Positions 8,510 through 14,798 of a stretch of 15,000 nucleotides of DNA are shown here, piece after piece; position 1 is the first letter of the stretch; the number at the start of each line of letters is the position of its first letter. Under the pieces are notes generated by a model. It worked only from the letters and a program-made list of their open reading frames with translations, was not told where the DNA came from and searched no databases. This DNA comes from Roseinatronobacter monicus. GTDB taxonomy: Bacteria; Pseudomonadota; Alphaproteobacteria; Rhodobacterales; Rhodobacteraceae. The position numbers were made by a program, and so were the translations under genes. The stretch is from assembly GCF_006716865.1 (NCBI RefSeq), contig NZ_VFPT01000001.1, positions 1 to 15,000 on the forward strand, in the 5' to 3' direction.

Positions 8510-8986
8510 TTACGTCTGTCTTGATTGTTCCGCAAGCCGTTGCAGCAATGCTTTCAATTCGGGCGGCTTCACGACTTCGGCGGCTTCGGATAGGGAAAAC
8601 CACTTGCGTGTGCGCTTCTTCGCCTCGGGATAGGTGTCGCACAATTCGGACACGTCCAGCCGGTAGATCAGGGGCCGACACTGCACGGGCAGGCCGCTTT
8701 TCTTGATCTTGGTATAGGTGAATGCGCCAATCGGCTCTGCGCTGATGGCGCCCTTTACGCCAGCTTCTTCCCAAGCCTCGATTGCGGCCGCCTGATTCAG
8801 CGCCTTGTTGCGCATCGGCCAACCCTTTGGCGTGATCCAGTGTTCGCGCCGGAGCGTTTGCACCAGCAGCACTTCCGGCCCGTTTGGGCTGTCGCGCAGG
8901 CACAGCGCCGCCGCCTGCACAAAGGCAGGGCGAATGAACTCAAGAACAGTGTTCAGCATTTCAAGCGGCATGGACCGGACATTCAT
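8510..8986 (-). CDS. Nudix hydrolase, diphosphoinositol-polyphosphate-phosphohydrolase-like group
   Basis: A 158-residue cytoplasmic Nudix enzyme. The Nudix helix runs from G55 to V77 with PKGWP at its start and IEAWEEAGV at its end. The metal-binding glutamates E70, E73 and E74 and G76 are present. Two positions of the canonical GX5EX7REUXEEXGU box are replaced: K61 instead of Glu and I69 instead of Arg. From memory this pattern is common in alphaproteobacterial relatives of the DIPP/Nudt4 subgroup, so activity is probably retained. Likely substrates are diphosphoinositol polyphosphates, dinucleoside polyphosphates or related phosphoanhydrides, but the sequence alone cannot decide. The ATG is preceded by AAGGAA eight bases upstream. 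It sits between arfB (64 bp upstream) and pit, both on the same strand, and may be co-transcribed with arfB. Confidence 0.9.
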   Translation of the reverse strand: MNVRSMPLEMLNTVLEFIRPAFVQAAALCLRDSPNGPEVLLVQTLRREHWITPKGWPMRNKALNQAAAIEAWEEAGVKGAISAEPIGAFTYTKIKKSGLPVQCRPLIYRLDVSELCDTYPEAKKRTRKWFSLSEAAEVVKPPELKALLQRLAEQSRQT

Positions 8987-9050
8987 CTGCTGTGTTCCTT
9001 GTTAAAGCCCGAATGGCATAGTTTTGTTCCAGTGTCGTGTCAGTACCGGA

Positions 9051-9467
9051 TCATTCCTGCCCCGGTGGAGTTCGCAGGGCCTTTACCTCGGCACGATGGG
9101 CCTTGGAGTCAAGACGCCGCCTTTTGCTGGCCAGCGTCGGGCGGGTTGGAATACGCCGTTTCGGACGCTCTAACGCCTTGCGGATCAGCTCGGTCATGCG
9201 GGCGCGGGCAATTTCGCGGTTCCGCGCCTGCGAACGGGTGTCCTCGACCCGCAACACGACAGCCCCGTCTTGTGTCCAGCGTCGCCCTGCCAGCCGCTTC
9301 AACCTTGCCTTAACTGAATCGGGCAGATTTGGGCTGCGCTCTGCCTCGAACCGCAATTCGACTGCGGTCGACACCTTGTTGACATTCTGCCCGCCCGGCC
9401 CAGAGGCGCGCGTGAAACTTTCGGTCAGTTCCCATTCCTGCAAGATGATCTGGTCGTTGATGCGCAT
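9051..9467 (-). CDS. arfB: Alternative ribosome-rescue peptidyl-tRNA hydrolase ArfB (YaeJ)
   Basis: A release-factor-like protein of about 138 residues that hydrolyses peptidyl-tRNA on ribosomes stalled at the end of a non-stop mRNA, a backup to trans-translation. The catalytic GGQ is in SGPGGQNVNK, at residues 25-27 from the chosen start. The codon-recognition domains of true release factors are missing. The C-terminal third is strongly basic (KRRIPTRPT, then ASKRRR), as needed to reach into the empty mRNA channel. The ATG at 9465-9467 is chosen because it places GGQ as in E. coli YaeJ. The ATG at 9474-9476, three codons earlier, is an alternative. Neither has a convincing ribosome binding site. 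A terminator-like hairpin and a tiny ORF lie immediately upstream, which may affect its expression. Confidence 0.93.
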   Translation of the reverse strand: MRINDQIILQEWELTESFTRASGPGGQNVNKVSTAVELRFEAERSPNLPDSVKARLKRLAGRRWTQDGAVVLRVEDTRSQARNREIARARMTELIRKALERPKRRIPTRPTLASKRRRLDSKAHRAEVKALRTPPGQE

Positions 9468-9488
9468 GGCCTGCATCCGGTCAGTGAA

Positions 9489-9520
9489 TCGAAAGGGCCG
9501 CCTTAAAAACAGGCGGCCCT
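9489..9520 (-). terminator. Hairpin with short U-run just upstream of arfB
   Basis: AGGGCCGCCT (9494-9503) and AGGCGGCCCT (9511-9520) form a perfect 10-bp G/C-rich stem with a seven-base loop. On the minus strand the stem is followed by TTTCGATT, a weak U-run. It could terminate transcription from yhhQ or from the small unit described here, or act as an attenuator before arfB, whose start codon is only 17-26 bp further on. Confidence 0.6.
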
Positions 9521-9713
9521 AAGCGAGCTTCAGGAGATGGAGCCAATTAGAGCATCGGCCCAATCAGAAGGATGTCCCCATCGGGGCTACCGTCAGGACA
9601 CGCCCCCTCTGACTGTCTTTGCACCTCTCTCCAACATCACTCTAGACACTGGACCACCTCCTTTCATTACGTTGCTGTTAATAGGATGGTGGCATATATT
9701 TTGTGTTTGTCAA
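9494..9713 (-). ncRNA. Candidate small transcription unit or leader between yhhQ and arfB
   Basis: The 252-bp gap is not explained by either neighbour. On the minus strand it has, in order: a perfect TTGACA (9713-9708), though no clear -10 element at the ideal distance; AAAGGAGGTGGTCC (9664-9651), almost a full complement of the 16S 3' tail; an 18-codon ORF; possible stems GTCAG/CTGAC around its end and CCCC-GAT-GGGG after it; and the terminal hairpin at 9494-9520. Two distant pairings are possible: AGGAGGTGG (9662-9654) with CCATCTCCT (9540-9532), nine pairs including one G-U, and inside it TAGAG (9644-9640) with CTCTA (9552-9548). This reads as a structured RNA of about 200 nt. No known RNA family was recognised, and conservation could not be tested. 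Confidence 0.4.
9593..9649 (-). CDS. Possible 18-residue micro-protein or leader peptide with extended ribosome binding site
   Basis: A GTG-started ORF encodes MSRVMLERGAKTVRGGVS and ends in TGA. It lies seven bases after AGGAGG. Sixteen of 17 bases from 9665 to 9649 match the complement of the 16S rRNA 3' end expected for this group, and the remaining position allows a G-U pair. The peptide is basic and resembles nothing recognised. An internal ATG at codon 5 has its own weaker GGAG-free context. A leader peptide for arfB, an independent micro-protein and a non-coding RNA with a fortuitous ORF all remain possible. Support is only the unusually strong initiation site. Confidence 0.38.
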   Translation of the reverse strand: MSRVMLERGAKTVRGGVS

Positions 9714-9719
9714 AAGAAA

Positions 9720-10355
9720 TTATGCGACAGGTTGCGTAAATTTCTTCACGATGAGTCGGAAAGGCACCAAGGCAAGCAGCGCCAGCGACAGTTTTACCCC
9801 CCAATCCGCGACCGCCAGACTAACCCAAAGCGGCATTTCAGGGCCGAAACCCAGCATTGGCAGGACTTCGCCCGCCCAAGACACGTCATTGGCGGGTTCG
9901 ATGGAGGCCAGCGTGGCCGAAAAGGCGATGCTGAAAAATAAGGCAGTATCCAGCGTGGAGCCGACGAGCGTTGAGGCGAGCGGTGCGCGCCACCATGCGC
10001 CGCCATGTTTGTCTTCGCGCAACCGGTCAAAGATTGCGACATCGACCAGTTGCGCGGTCAGAAAGGCAATGCCAGATCCGATGGCGATGCGCAGTGTGAC
10101 CAGAGGTCCGAACTCGCCCATGATCTGCGTGCCGATCAGCGAACAGGCAACCCCCACGGCAAACCCGACCCACACCACGCGGCGCGCAGCCGACGCGCCA
10201 TAGACGCGGTTCATCACGTCATTGACAAGAAAGGCCAACGGATAGGTAAAGGCCCCCCATGTGAGCCAGTTTCCAAACAGGAATTGCACAAGGATATTTG
10301 AGGCGACAACAATGGCCGCCATGGCAAGAATGCCGGGCAGGTAAGTTCGGGTCAT
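9720..10355 (-). CDS. yhhQ: Queuosine precursor transporter YhhQ/QPTR (VUT family, DUF165)
   Basis: A 211-residue multi-pass inner-membrane protein. Members of this family take up queuosine precursors such as preQ0 and preQ1 for the tRNA wobble modification. Visible signs are the early segment LPGILAMAAIVVASNILVQF, the family-typical WGAFTYPLAFLVNDVMNRVYG, an AxxVGxA-like membrane segment near 65-75, and the later SGIAFLTAQLVDVAIFDRLR and STLVGSTLDTALFF. About six hydrophobic segments are seen. The chosen ATG (10353-10355) has GGAA eight bases upstream; a TTG seven codons earlier is possible but lacks a site. No preQ1 riboswitch was recognised upstream. It stands alone between the 5'-nucleotidase (145 bp upstream) and the small unit before arfB. 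Confidence 0.9.
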   Translation of the reverse strand: MTRTYLPGILAMAAIVVASNILVQFLFGNWLTWGAFTYPLAFLVNDVMNRVYGASAARRVVWVGFAVGVACSLIGTQIMGEFGPLVTLRIAIGSGIAFLTAQLVDVAIFDRLREDKHGGAWWRAPLASTLVGSTLDTALFFSIAFSATLASIEPANDVSWAGEVLPMLGFGPEMPLWVSLAVADWGVKLSLALLALVPFRLIVKKFTQPVA

Positions 10356-10450
10356 GTGAGTGTTCCGTTTTGACAAGGTTGCGGAGACTTGTAGTCGAAA
10401 GACCGGACGCCCTTAGATCAGAACGCCGCGCAGTGCAAGCGCGCAAGGGG

Positions 10451-10477
10451 GATGCGCCGAAAGGGATTCGGCGCATC
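10451..10477 (-). terminator. Hairpin after the 5'-nucleotidase gene
   Basis: GATGCGCCGAA (10451-10461) and TTCGGCGCATC (10467-10477) form a perfect 11-bp stem with a five-base loop, 24 bp after the 5'-nucleotidase stop. There is no U-run on either strand. It is therefore a probable terminator or 3' end stabiliser rather than a textbook intrinsic terminator. Confidence 0.55.
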
Positions 10478-10500
10478 TTCAGTCGGCAGGGCCGTTTGTG

Positions 10501-12156
10501 TTACTGCGCGATGCGCCCGTCCAGAACCGGAGAGAAGGGTTCATTCTCGGACAGGTGGCGTGCCAGAACCTCGGCCAGATCAATCGCCGTGTCATAGCCA
10601 TTCATGCCCCCCTCGCGCAGCATGGCATAGCCATCACCGCCACCGGCCATGAAGTTGTTGGTCACAAGCCCATAGGTTTCGCCTGTGTCCAACGGTTCCC
10701 ATCCCTCTGCGCCCATCACCTCTACATCCGAGACGCGACCAGAATCGGGGGCGACAGACAGGTCCAGCTTGAAGCGCAGGCCACTGACCTGCGGGAACCG
10801 CCCCGCGCCATCTTCCACGTCATTTACGCCATGTTCCAGTGCGGCCAGCAGCGTCTCGCCGGTTACTTCCAGCGTATAGAGGGTGTTCTGGAATGGCAGG
10901 ACTGTCAGGACATCGCCCAGCGTGGCCGTGCCAGCCCCCATCGAGGCCCGAAGTCCGCCGCCATTGGTCAGGGCAACCCTGATCCCCTGATGGGCCACTT
11001 CGGCCAGCATGGCATCTGTGACGGTGTTGCCCATCTCGCATTCCTGCGCGCGGCATGTCTCGCGGCTGCCGTCGATATCGGCGGCAATCTTTGCCACAGG
11101 GCGGCGGGTCATTTCCTCGATAGGTGCGCGTAGCGGGGCGATCAGCTCTTCGATATCCTCGGCGGGGGCAAAGCTGGCATCCAGCAAGACGGTGTCACCG
11201 CTGGCCGCGATGACAGCGCCTTCATCGTCGAATTCCAGCGTCAGATTGCCCATATAGCGCGAGAATGCGAAAGCCTGCACAATTGGCACCGCGCGGCCAG
11301 ACGGGCTGGCGACAAGGGTCGCATATTCTACCGCACCATCGACTGTGTTGGACATCAGTGTATGGCTGTGCCCGCCGATGATGGCTGATATGCCGTCCAC
11401 GGCGGCAGCGATCTGCTGGTCGCGGCCATACCCGACATGGCTGAGCACCAGTATCTTGGTCACGCCCTGACCCTGCAACTCGGCCACGCCTTCGCGCAGA
11501 TGCTCGATTTCATCCTGAAAGCTGACATCTTCACCGGGAGAGGACAAAAACTCTGTGTCTGGTGTCGTGATCCCAAGAATGCCGATCTGCTCGCCGTCAC
11601 GCTCCAGCACCAGATGCGGGGTGATCTTGCCATCCAGCGCCGAGCCTTCGGCAACTTGGATGTTGCCTGACACAACAGGGAAATCTGCCTCATCAATCAT
11701 GCGGGCAAGGTTTTCAGGGCCACGGTTGAATTCATGATTGCCGATGCCCATCGCGTCAAAGCCGATGGCATTCATCATCTGGATTTCGGCGCGCCCGCCA
11801 TAGGTGGTGTAATAAAGCGTGCCCTGTGACTGGTCGCCCGCATCCAGCGTCAGGACAGGGCGCGCCTGTTCCTCATGAACGGCGCGATACTGGCGGATTG
11901 CGGTTGCCAGACGCGCAGCCCCGCCGAAGCAGTTATCTTCCTCGGAATCAGAGGGCGAGCAATTTGAATTGAAGCGGCTGATCTCATCCACGCGGCTGTG
12001 CATGTCATTGATGTGCAGCACCGCCAGTGAAAAGCCCGTTCCTGCCTGCGCGGTGCTAAGCGTGAAGCGTCCCGCGCCTGCCAGCGCCAGACTGGCCCCG
12101 GCGACCGACAGAAAGCCGCGTCGGCTAAGTGCTGTCTGATTTTTGTGAAATGCCAT
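10501..12156 (-). CDS. Tat-exported 5'-nucleotidase (metallophosphoesterase plus C-terminal nucleotidase domain)
   Basis: A 551-residue UshA-family enzyme that releases phosphate and nucleosides from nucleotides outside the cytoplasm. The N-terminus has a twin-arginine signal (SRRGFLSVAG, 11-20, then a hydrophobic stretch ending near STAQA at 34-38). The metallophosphoesterase domain shows D51-x-H53, D108 in LDAGD, N140-H141-E142, H240 and the GGHSH motif (261-265). The C-terminal domain has NGGGLRAS and a late NNFMAGGGDGY, the usual nucleotide-binding region. The ATG at 12154-12156 is chosen because it directly precedes the Tat signal; an ATG 32 codons earlier would add a charged extension. 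A PhoB box 66-83 bp upstream suggests induction by phosphate starvation. The exact substrate (5'-nucleotides, UDP-sugars or cyclic nucleotides) cannot be fixed. Confidence 0.93.
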   Translation of the reverse strand: MAFHKNQTALSRRGFLSVAGASLALAGAGRFTLSTAQAGTGFSLAVLHINDMHSRVDEISRFNSNCSPSDSEEDNCFGGAARLATAIRQYRAVHEEQARPVLTLDAGDQSQGTLYYTTYGGRAEIQMMNAIGFDAMGIGNHEFNRGPENLARMIDEADFPVVSGNIQVAEGSALDGKITPHLVLERDGEQIGILGITTPDTEFLSSPGEDVSFQDEIEHLREGVAELQGQGVTKILVLSHVGYGRDQQIAAAVDGISAIIGGHSHTLMSNTVDGAVEYATLVASPSGRAVPIVQAFAFSRYMGNLTLEFDDEGAVIAASGDTVLLDASFAPAEDIEELIAPLRAPIEEMTRRPVAKIAADIDGSRETCRAQECEMGNTVTDAMLAEVAHQGIRVALTNGGGLRASMGAGTATLGDVLTVLPFQNTLYTLEVTGETLLAALEHGVNDVEDGAGRFPQVSGLRFKLDLSVAPDSGRVSDVEVMGAEGWEPLDTGETYGLVTNNFMAGGGDGYAMLREGGMNGYDTAIDLAEVLARHLSENEPFSPVLDGRIAQ

Positions 12157-12193
12157 GTTCCGGGCCCCCTGTCGCTTGATTGCAGACTTCGTT

Positions 12194-12199
12194 ACTTTA
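12194..12199 (-). promoter_or_regulatory. Candidate -10 element of the 5'-nucleotidase promoter
   Basis: TAAAGT on the minus strand lies eight bases downstream of the 33-bp palindrome that holds the PhoB box, about where a -10 hexamer would be expected in a PhoB-activated promoter lacking a -35 element. It matches four of six consensus bases. Confidence 0.28.
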
Positions 12200-12207
12200 G
12201 TGTGCAG

Positions 12208-12240
12208 CCTGTCATGACGCTGTGACAGCGTTATGACAGG
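12208..12240. repeat. 33-bp near-perfect palindrome containing overlapping PhoB half-sites
   Basis: The arms 12208-12223 and 12225-12240 are complementary around a single central base, except for one G-T pair (12216/12232). Both outer ends read CCTGTCAT when read inward, so each strand carries a PhoB-type repeat. As RNA it could also form a hairpin (loop GTGAC) 58 bp after the mepA stop, but no U-run follows. An operator role is favoured because of the match to the PhoB consensus. Confidence 0.85.
12222..12239 (-). promoter_or_regulatory. PhoB box upstream of the 5'-nucleotidase
   Basis: On the minus strand CTGTCAT-AACG-CTGTCAC matches the PhoB direct repeat at all 14 repeat positions with an 11-bp period. 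It is oriented towards the 5'-nucleotidase, whose start codon is 65 bp downstream. The opposite strand has a slightly poorer overlapping copy, CTGTCAT-GACG-CTGTGAC (12209-12226). Activation under phosphate limitation is the natural inference. Confidence 0.78.
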
Positions 12241-12297
12241 ACACCGTTTCAAAGCTTACCGCTCAGCGAAAGTGGCGCAAGGATTTTCGCGCAAACG

Positions 12298-13182
12298 TCA
12301 GTTAGAGGCCAGAACTTGCTGACATTGTGCTGGAAGATCAGACATTGTGAACTCTCGCGGGTGTCTGCTGCGGGGGGCTGCGGGTTCTGTGCGTTCGCGC
12401 CGTGGCGGATTCAGGAAATCCGTGACCCACCATTGCAGCGTGTCATCACAGCCATTGCCGCCATTTGACAACTCGGCCACGGTGGGGGTCTGCGTGATGC
12501 AATGGCGGTCCCCGCGCGGGCATTTCAGGCGCACATGAAAGTGGTAATTATGGCCAACCGCAGGCCGGATCTTTTGCAGCCATGCAGTGTCGCCGCGTGT
12601 TGCTGTGCGGCACATCTCTAGCTTTACTGCAGCGGCCACGAATATCCGGTCAACGCGCGGGTCGAGGGCCGCCTGTTTCATCACCTCATGGTGCCGGGCG
12701 GTCCAGTTGGAATTGATGCTGCGCTGGTCTTCCGTCCGCACCGAGATCGAGCTGAGCGATTCGCGTTCGGCCACAGACAGATTCAGGCGGCTCGGCGGCA
12801 ACATCCAGATATCTATATCCAGCCCGATCTGATGGCTGGCATGGCCCGAAGTCATCGGCCCCCCGCGCGGTTGGCTGATATCGCCGATATACAGACCGCG
12901 CCATCCGATCTGCACCGCCTTGCGCGACAAGTCCTGCACATAAGCAATCGCGTCCGGATGCCCCCAGTTGCGGTTGCGCGAAAGGCGCATGGCCTGCCAT
13001 GTCGGACCGGTTTCCGGCAACCTCACAAGCCCCGCCGCACAGCCCTTGGCATAAGAGCCTATCGCCTCGGGTTGTTGCAAGGACGGCATGGGGTGGCCAC
13101 CGAATAACTGATTGGCCAGTGACTGCGCCGCACCGGGCAGCGGGGCAAAGGCAAGGATCAGGGCGAAGAGGGGGATGCGCAT
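12298..13182 (-). CDS. mepA: Penicillin-insensitive murein endopeptidase MepA (peptidase M74)
   Basis: A 294-residue periplasmic zinc metallopeptidase that cleaves the D-alanyl-meso-diaminopimelyl cross-links of peptidoglycan. A signal peptide (MRIPLFALILAFAPLPGAAQ) with cleavage near residue 19-20 starts it. The metal site is seen as GGPMTSGHASHQIGLDID (H114, H117, D122/D124) and GHNYHFHVR (H211, H214, H216), both diagnostic of the M74 family. Paired cysteines (C48, C191, C221, C228 and others) fit a disulfide-bonded periplasmic protein. The start ATG (13180-13182) lies inside the end of the MFS gene, overlapping by 25 bp, with AAGGAG about 13 bases upstream, so translation is probably coupled to that gene. 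The length is slightly above E. coli MepA (274) because of a proline/arginine-rich C-terminal tail. Confidence 0.94.
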   Translation of the reverse strand: MRIPLFALILAFAPLPGAAQSLANQLFGGHPMPSLQQPEAIGSYAKGCAAGLVRLPETGPTWQAMRLSRNRNWGHPDAIAYVQDLSRKAVQIGWRGLYIGDISQPRGGPMTSGHASHQIGLDIDIWMLPPSRLNLSVAERESLSSISVRTEDQRSINSNWTARHHEVMKQAALDPRVDRIFVAAAVKLEMCRTATRGDTAWLQKIRPAVGHNYHFHVRLKCPRGDRHCITQTPTVAELSNGGNGCDDTLQWWVTDFLNPPRRERTEPAAPRSRHPREFTMSDLPAQCQQVLASN

Positions 13183-14519
13183 TGGAACTCTGGTTCTCCT
13201 TCAGCTTTCACCCATAGTAGCAGGATCAGTCCAATAACAAAAAGCACAATCAGCGGCGTGACCCCAAGGCGCTGGCTGCCGGTAACTGTCGTCGCCAAAG
13301 CAATCAGCGCGGGCGCGATGAAGGAAATGACCTTGCCGGACAAGGCATAAAGGCCGAACCCTTCGGTCATGCGGTCAGGGTCGGCCTGCCGCACCATCAT
13401 CGTGCGCGAAGCCGCCTGCAAGCTGCCCCCGCCTGCCCCGATCAGCGCGCCACAGATGTAGAACACAATATCCGGCAAGCTGGACCCCGCAACCACAGGC
13501 CTAAACAGAACCATGGTGCGGTCTGTGCCAACAATAATCGTGCACACCACGATCAGCAGCAGAATAGCACCGACGATGACCGGTTTCGGGCCAAAACGCG
13601 AATCAAGCCTGCCTGCAATCACGCAGGCAACAGCGCCGACTGCCGCTGCAAGAATACCGAAAACCCCAATCTGGACGATCGACCATTCCAACACGCCTGC
13701 CGCATAGATGCCGCCAAAGGCGTAGATGCCATTCAGCGCATCACGATAGACCATGGACGACCCAAGATACGCGAACAGGCTGCGGCGGCTGGGCAGGGCG
13801 CGCAGGCTGTCCTTCAACTCGGTCAGGCCGCGCTGAATGGCACCTGCCGCCGCTTTTCGGTGGGGTGGCTCTTTCACCCATAGAAAGAAGGGAATCACGA
13901 ACACCATATACCAAAGTGCCGCAAATGGCCCGACCGCGCGCGTGCCTTCGCGCGCTTCAGGGTCCAGACCAAGGATTGGGGCATTTCCCAAGAGTGTGAC
14001 GCCCCGGTCATTCTCGGCCAGCAACAGCAGCATCACAAAGAGTGAAATCAGGCCGCCGATATACCCCAATGCCCATCCGGTTCCCGAAATCCTGCCCCAG
14101 TCTTCGCGCTTGCCAAGCGTGGGCAGCAGAGAGTTTGTAAAGACAATGCCATATTCCAGCCCCACCATGCCAATGGCAAACGCCACAAGAATCATGATGA
14201 GTCTGCTTTGATCGGCATCAGGCACGGCCCACCACAGCATAGACGACCCTGCAACATACATCGCGGACCACAGCAGTATCCAACGCTTCTTGGAGCCGGA
14301 GCAATCTGCAATCGCGCCCAGAACGGGCGCAAAAATAGCCGTCAGCACCCCCGAAATCGCCAGCATCCAGCCCCACATGGCCTGCCCGCTCACCGGGTCT
14401 GGTGCGACGTAGGATGTGAAATAGGGTGCAAAGATGAACGTGAGCAGCAAGATATTATAGGGCTGGTTGGCCCAATCGAACATCCACCAACCCCAAATAC
14501 GTTTGCGCAGCACCGTCAT
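13158..14519 (-). CDS. MFS transporter, UMF1 (Atg22-like) family
   Basis: A 453-residue inner-membrane protein with about 12 hydrophobic segments. The N-terminal RIWGWWMFDWANQPYN is the typical start of the UMF1/Atg22-like group of the major facilitator superfamily. A basic loop after the first pair of helices (ADCSGSKKRW) corresponds to the MFS motif A region. A long cytoplasmic loop (KEPPHRKAAAGAIQRG onwards) separates the two halves. The substrate is unknown; eukaryotic Atg22 exports amino acids from the vacuole, but bacterial members are uncharacterised. The ATG at 14517-14519 is chosen because GGAGG lies four bases upstream and it begins the conserved sequence; the open frame extends 40 codons further without family similarity. 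It is the first gene of an apparent operon with mepA. Confidence 0.88.
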   Translation of the reverse strand: MTVLRKRIWGWWMFDWANQPYNILLLTFIFAPYFTSYVAPDPVSGQAMWGWMLAISGVLTAIFAPVLGAIADCSGSKKRWILLWSAMYVAGSSMLWWAVPDADQSRLIMILVAFAIGMVGLEYGIVFTNSLLPTLGKREDWGRISGTGWALGYIGGLISLFVMLLLLAENDRGVTLLGNAPILGLDPEAREGTRAVGPFAALWYMVFVIPFFLWVKEPPHRKAAAGAIQRGLTELKDSLRALPSRRSLFAYLGSSMVYRDALNGIYAFGGIYAAGVLEWSIVQIGVFGILAAAVGAVACVIAGRLDSRFGPKPVIVGAILLLIVVCTIIVGTDRTMVLFRPVVAGSSLPDIVFYICGALIGAGGGSLQAASRTMMVRQADPDRMTEGFGLYALSGKVISFIAPALIALATTVTGSQRLGVTPLIVLFVIGLILLLWVKAEGEPEFQCASPSSP

Positions 14520-14662
14520 GTGACCTCCGGGTCGCTTATGCGCCGCCACTAATGCAGCGCTGTTCCATGCTGGCAAGCATGAAAGCGACATGCAACCGGC
14601 CTTTGGTGGAATGCCCAAAATGCAATACCGCGCGCCCATATGTCAGGCCGCGGATGCAACGG

Positions 14663-14698
14663 AAAAAGGCTGCCGGATCGCGATGCGTCCCGGCAGCC
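14663..14698 (-). terminator. Intrinsic terminator after the fasciclin-domain gene
   Basis: On the minus strand GGCTGCCGG (14698-14690) pairs with CCGGCAGCC (14676-14668), followed by TTTTT (14667-14663): a classical terminator. It lies about 100 bp past the fasciclin gene stop and separates it from the MFS-mepA operon. The remaining gap from 14520 to 14662 shows no gene; only a short CATGCT/AGCATG hairpin (14566-14581) was noted. Confidence 0.85.
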
Positions 14699-14798
14699 CC
14701 TTGTGACTATCGTCCTGCATCAGCGCAACAAGGCGCTGAGCAACTGGAGTCGCGCGCGTCCATGACATCATTGCCCTAAACGCGCGCAAAACCCTCGA

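Noticed and set aside
9641..9670. A fragment of a 16S rRNA gene on the plus strand
   Set aside because: Only 17 bases resemble the 16S 3' end; the upstream bases do not continue the conserved 16S sequence, so it is not an rRNA remnant. It is better read as a complement on the minus strand.
10377..10450. A tRNA-like or preQ1 riboswitch element upstream of yhhQ
   Set aside because: Short stretches looked suggestive, but no cloverleaf, no preQ1 aptamer core and no consistent stems could be drawn.
12157..12252. A 32-residue N-terminal extension of the 5'-nucleotidase
   Set aside because: It would bury the Tat signal behind a charged segment, and it would run through the candidate promoter and up to the PhoB palindrome.
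14520..14639. A 40-residue N-terminal extension of the MFS transporter
   Set aside because: It lacks membrane or family character and the internal ATG at 14517-14519 has a GGAGG site and begins the conserved sequence.
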